Shown here piece by piece: positions 4,874 through 5,564 of a DNA stretch of 5,564 nucleotides. Both the position numbers and the translations under genes were made by a program. The stretch's first letter is position 1. Each line of letters starts with the position of its first letter. The notes under the pieces were generated by a model that saw only the letters and a program-made list of their open reading frames with translations, had not been told where the DNA came from and did not search any database. Origin of the DNA: CAXTTV01 sp964247295 (GTDB lineage: Bacteria; Chloroflexota; Ktedonobacteria; Ktedonobacterales; Ktedonobacteraceae). Location: assembly GCA_964247295.1 (NCBI GenBank), contig CAXTTV010000261.1, positions 1-5,564 on the forward strand, given 5' to 3'.

Positions 4874-5564
4874 TTAGAGATCCCGGCGTTGGAAGCGCAG
4901 AACTGCCATGCCTGGAAGAACCAGGCTGTAGATGATCCCCCAGATTACAAAGGCTGTGGCGACCGGCTCCCCAGAAGTGAAGGGGGTATCGAATGTCCTG
5001 CTGCTGGCCCCCACGGCTGAGAGCAAACTGCTAGATGGCAACAGGAAATAGGATGTGCCATGCCAGAGAGCATTACTGGGAACAATCAGATTAATAATTG
5101 TTGAGACATTCTGCATCGCCATATTTGGCTCGTGAGAGGAAATTTTAACCACAAAATCCACGATATTCGTAATCGGAGCACAGATAAACAAGACCAGAGC
5201 GATCGCCCCATTGACAAGTGTTGGGGCCAGGGCGCTCCCCAGGGTAGTCAGGGCGAGCAGAGTCAGCATACTCAGTTCCATCGTAGCCAGGGCGCTCCAG
5301 GCTTGGGAGGGCCAGTAGCCAGTAAACCCATAGATGATGCCCAGAAAGCTAAAGAACATCAGCGCGGTATAGCCCTGTAATAGTAGAGCATAGCCCAGCC
5401 ATTTTCCCAGCAGGATCTCCATACGGCTCAATGGCTTTGGTACCATTACTGAGAATGTTCCTGACTCAACCTCATTGGAGACCATGCCAGCAGTCAGGAT
5501 AATTGTCAGAAGACTGCCGAGAAAATAGCTGAGCCAGAGCGTAAGAATAGTTATCGCTATCCCT
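4874..5564 (-). CDS. ABC-2 type transporter permease, C-terminal part (5' end beyond window)
   Basis: The frame stays open to the window edge, so the ATG at 5485 is internal; 229 residues are visible. This is the membrane subunit of an ABC-2 (NosY-like) transporter that would pair with a separate ATP-binding protein encoded upstream, outside the window. Just after a first visible membrane segment comes the family's hallmark loop, MVSNEVESGTFSVMVPKPLS followed by RMEILLGKWLG, the conserved cytoplasmic coupling region. Further hydrophobic segments lie near residues 56-77, 92-110, 115-135 and 202-220 of the visible part. A Ser-rich extracytoplasmic stretch (about 150-195) precedes the last segment, and the protein ends in the usual short basic tail (RFQRRDL). 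The substrate is not apparent. It ends 94 bp before the radical SAM gene, which has its own promoter-like sequence, so a shared function is uncertain. Confidence 0.88.
   Translation of the reverse strand, partial: GIAITILTLWLSYFLGSLLTIILTAGMVSNEVESGTFSVMVPKPLSRMEILLGKWLGYALLLQGYTALMFFSFLGIIYGFTGYWPSQAWSALATMELSMLTLLALTTLGSALAPTLVNGAIALVLFICAPITNIVDFVVKISSHEPNMAMQNVSTIINLIVPSNALWHGTSYFLLPSSSLLSAVGASSRTFDTPFTSGEPVATAFVIWGIIYSLVLPGMAVLRFQRRDL

Noticed and set aside
5483..5485. ATG 5485 as the true start of the ABC permease
   Set aside because: The frame is open upstream to the window edge and encodes a hydrophobic segment (LSYFLGSLLTIILTAG) expected just before the EVESGTF loop, so the gene starts outside the window.
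1..5564. CRISPR arrays, tRNA or rRNA genes, riboswitches
   Set aside because: No regularly spaced repeats, cloverleaf or conserved RNA motif was seen in the intergenic regions.

Overview
All credible genes in this window lie on the minus strand, so transcription runs from high to low coordinates. Base composition is moderate. The MiaB protein (IWTVGCQMN N-terminus, CNKVCTYCIVPYRRGRERSR radical-SAM loop) looks like those of Chloroflexota. Together with the mix of families this suggests a Chloroflexota bacterium, possibly of the Ktedonobacteria type. That assignment is from memory of the families and not from a search.

Layout in order of transcription: (1) 5564-4874, the C-terminal part of an ABC-2 type transporter permease, cut by the window edge. 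(2) A 94-bp gap with a perfect TATAAT box and a strong ribosome-binding site. (3) 4779-3391, a GTG-started radical SAM enzyme of the tetraether lipid synthase (Tes) / MJ0619-like family. (4) 3377-2694 and (5) 2694-1996, two tandem paralogous family-2 glycosyltransferases of the TIGR04283 type; the two genes share one base. (6) 1942-1082, a polytopic membrane protein of unknown function. (7) An intergenic stretch holding a 149-bp non-coding mobile element with perfect 18-bp terminal inverted repeats and a 9-bp target duplication. (8) 809 to the window edge, the N-terminal two thirds of the tRNA methylthiotransferase miaB.

The radical SAM gene and the two glycosyltransferase genes are packed like one operon (13-bp gap, then 1-base overlap). 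The membrane protein follows after 53 bp and may belong to it. A Tes-like radical SAM enzyme, whose characterised relatives join lipid chains or methylate a pterin, next to two glycosyltransferases and a membrane protein suggests an undescribed pathway that modifies and glycosylates a lipid or other hydrophobic substrate. This is a hypothesis from family and context. No substrate can be read from the sequence. The other notable find is the small transposon-like element, inserted between the last gene of this cluster and the miaB promoter.
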